The notes below the pieces were generated by a model that was given only the letters and a program-made list of their open reading frames with translations, did no database searches and was not told the DNA's origin. From contig NC_019695.1 of NCBI RefSeq assembly GCF_000317125.1, positions 3,708,336 through 3,772,335 on the forward strand: 64,000 nucleotides of DNA, read 5' to 3'. A program made the translations under genes and the position numbers. Source of the DNA: Chroococcidiopsis thermalis PCC 7203. GTDB lineage: Bacteria; Cyanobacteriota; Cyanobacteriia; Cyanobacteriales; Chroococcidiopsidaceae. Each line of letters opens with the position of its first letter. Position 1 is the first letter of the stretch. Below are positions 63,136 through 64,000 of the stretch, piece by piece.

Positions 63136-64000
63136 CTATCTTGCCTCTAGTCCTTCAAGAGATGAGACGGATGGCTCCACTCCTTGTTCTTGTTCCACGA
63201 ACTCTTGAACGCGGTGGCGGTATTCCCGCAGGGATTCATCTATCCAATCTCGATCGTTACTATTTGCGAACAAATGTACCACTGGTTCCCCTGCATCTGG
63301 CAAGATCAAAATCCAATTATCTTCATGGCGATCGAGAATCTTTACACCGTCGGTCAGTTCGAGTCTTTCTGCTGGATGGGTTTCGACGAGATGGCGCATC
63401 AAAGCTCCCTTGACCGTCCAAGGACACCGGACTGTATAAGATTTGTGGTAGACGCGGGGGAGTTCGGTGCGAATAGCGGCAAGCGATCGCTCTTGAATGG
63501 TCAGCATTTCGATTAGCTTGGCAATGCAGAACATCCCGTCGAACCCTGGATGTAATTGCGGGAAAATAAAGCCTGTTTCTCCACTTCCGCCTAAAACTAC
63601 ATTTGGCGTGCGACGGCATTCTTCCATTAAGGCGGTGGGGTTTGCCTTGGTACGAATGATTTTCGCATCGTGGCGACGGGCAATTTGCTCGACAGCGCTA
63701 GAAACGTGAACGGGTACGACGACAGTGCCTCTGGGGTGTGCTGTCAGCATCATGTTGACCATCAAAGCCGTCAGCATTTCACCCCGAATTGGGATACCTG
63801 CTTCATCTACTAAGGTCATTTGTTCGCCATTCGCAGATACCTGCACGCCGAAATTAGCTTTGAGTGCTTCGACGACGTGACCGAGTTGCATCAGTAATGC
63901 TTCTTTCTCTACGGCACTGACGGCGGTTGGTTTGAGGCTAGCATTTAACACCACTGCATCGCAGCCAAATTTAGCTAGCATTTGCGGCAGGACTGCCCCA
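63136..64000 (-). CDS. Mannose-1-phosphate guanylyltransferase/phosphomannomutase-like protein, C-terminal part
   Basis: The frame is open to the window edge, so the N-terminus is missing (about 288 residues seen). The visible part resembles the phosphohexomutase half of large nucleotidyltransferase-mutase proteins of cyanobacteria: FGVQVSANGEQMTLVDEAGIPI, MLTAHPRGTVVVPVHVSSAVEQIARRH, then GGSGETGFIFPQLHPGFDGMFCIAKLIEMLT and VRCPWTVKGALMRHL. The last 60 residues (DGVKILDRHEDNWILILPDAGEPVVHLFANS) match the C-terminal mutase domain. The sugar specificity cannot be fixed without the N-terminal catalytic part. Confidence 0.75.
   Translation of the reverse strand, partial: GAVLPQMLAKFGCDAVVLNASLKPTAVSAVEKEALLMQLGHVVEALKANFGVQVSANGEQMTLVDEAGIPIRGEMLTALMVNMMLTAHPRGTVVVPVHVSSAVEQIARRHDAKIIRTKANPTALMEECRRTPNVVLGGSGETGFIFPQLHPGFDGMFCIAKLIEMLTIQERSLAAIRTELPRVYHKSYTVRCPWTVKGALMRHLVETHPAERLELTDGVKILDRHEDNWILILPDAGEPVVHLFANSNDRDWIDESLREYRHRVQEFVEQEQGVEPSVSSLEGLEAR

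Overview
The window is chromosomal DNA from a cyanobacterium. The octamer GCGATCGC (HIP1) and its core CGATCG recur through most genes. Several products are cyanobacterial hallmarks: Ycf34, a KaiB-domain SasA-type clock kinase, cyanophycin synthetase with cyanophycinase, SigC- and SigB/D-type group 2 sigma factors, and DUF4327 and DUF760 proteins. Dense short tandem repeats (heptamers such as TAGTTGG/TAATTGG and a TTGTCCCCC nonamer) and many intergenic palindromes suggest a large, repeat-rich genome. A Chroococcidiopsis-like or related filamentous lineage is my inference; no rRNA or tRNA gene is present to settle it.

Layout. 0-1.4 kb: tyrosine catabolism (hpd and the 5' end of hmgA, 4 nt apart). 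1.8-3.8 kb: an RppA/RppB-type two-component system. 4.5-6.2 kb: pqqB-pqqC, with no pqqA, pqqD or pqqE in the window. 6.5-10.7 kb: a secreted small protein, a Clp-fold protease, a metallophosphoesterase and a flavoprotein disulfide reductase. 10.9-18.3 kb: a bacteriocin/RiPP-type export island. It holds a parvulin-like protein, a C39-peptidase ABC exporter, an HlyD adaptor, four double-glycine-leader precursors and a LuxR-type response regulator, with a repeated operator-like array upstream of the precursors. 18.9-20.0 kb: an Mrr-type nuclease fused to a ParA-type ATPase. 20-32 kb: mostly core genes (SemiSWEET, TMEM14, 2Fe-2S protein, Dps, sigma factor, MutT, SasA, SLH lipoprotein, redoxin, pentapeptide protein, GH3 glycosidase). 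32.7-36.9 kb: a sulfate permease (sbpA-cysT-cysW, no cysA here) and a DppC-type permease. 37-41 kb: phosphorelay kinases with a response-regulator remnant between them. 41-48.3 kb: tsaB, ycf34, cca, trmD, cphB and cphA. 48.3-54.6 kb: tatA, a Ser/Thr kinase, sigC and priA. 54.5-55.5 kb: a papain-fold toxin and probable immunity pair between two 83-bp copies of the priA 3' end. 55.7-60.2 kb: a quinol-type nitric oxide reductase, a two-component system and a small membrane protein. 60.4-64 kb: a fused Dpp-type ATPase, ssb and a partial sugar-nucleotide enzyme.

Three themes stand out. First, probable conflict functions: a toxin/immunity cassette bounded by partial duplications of a housekeeping gene end, a double-glycine bacteriocin island, and a nuclease-ParA fusion. 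Second, simple repeats have been absorbed into coding sequence: internally in PriA and the GH3 glycosidase, at the N-terminus of TsaB, and at the C-terminus of TrmD, which now reads antisense into cca. A response regulator has also been truncated beside such a repeat. Third, dispersed palindromic or terminal-inverted-repeat elements occupy many gene 3' ends and leaders.

All functional names rest on reading motifs by eye, without database searches.
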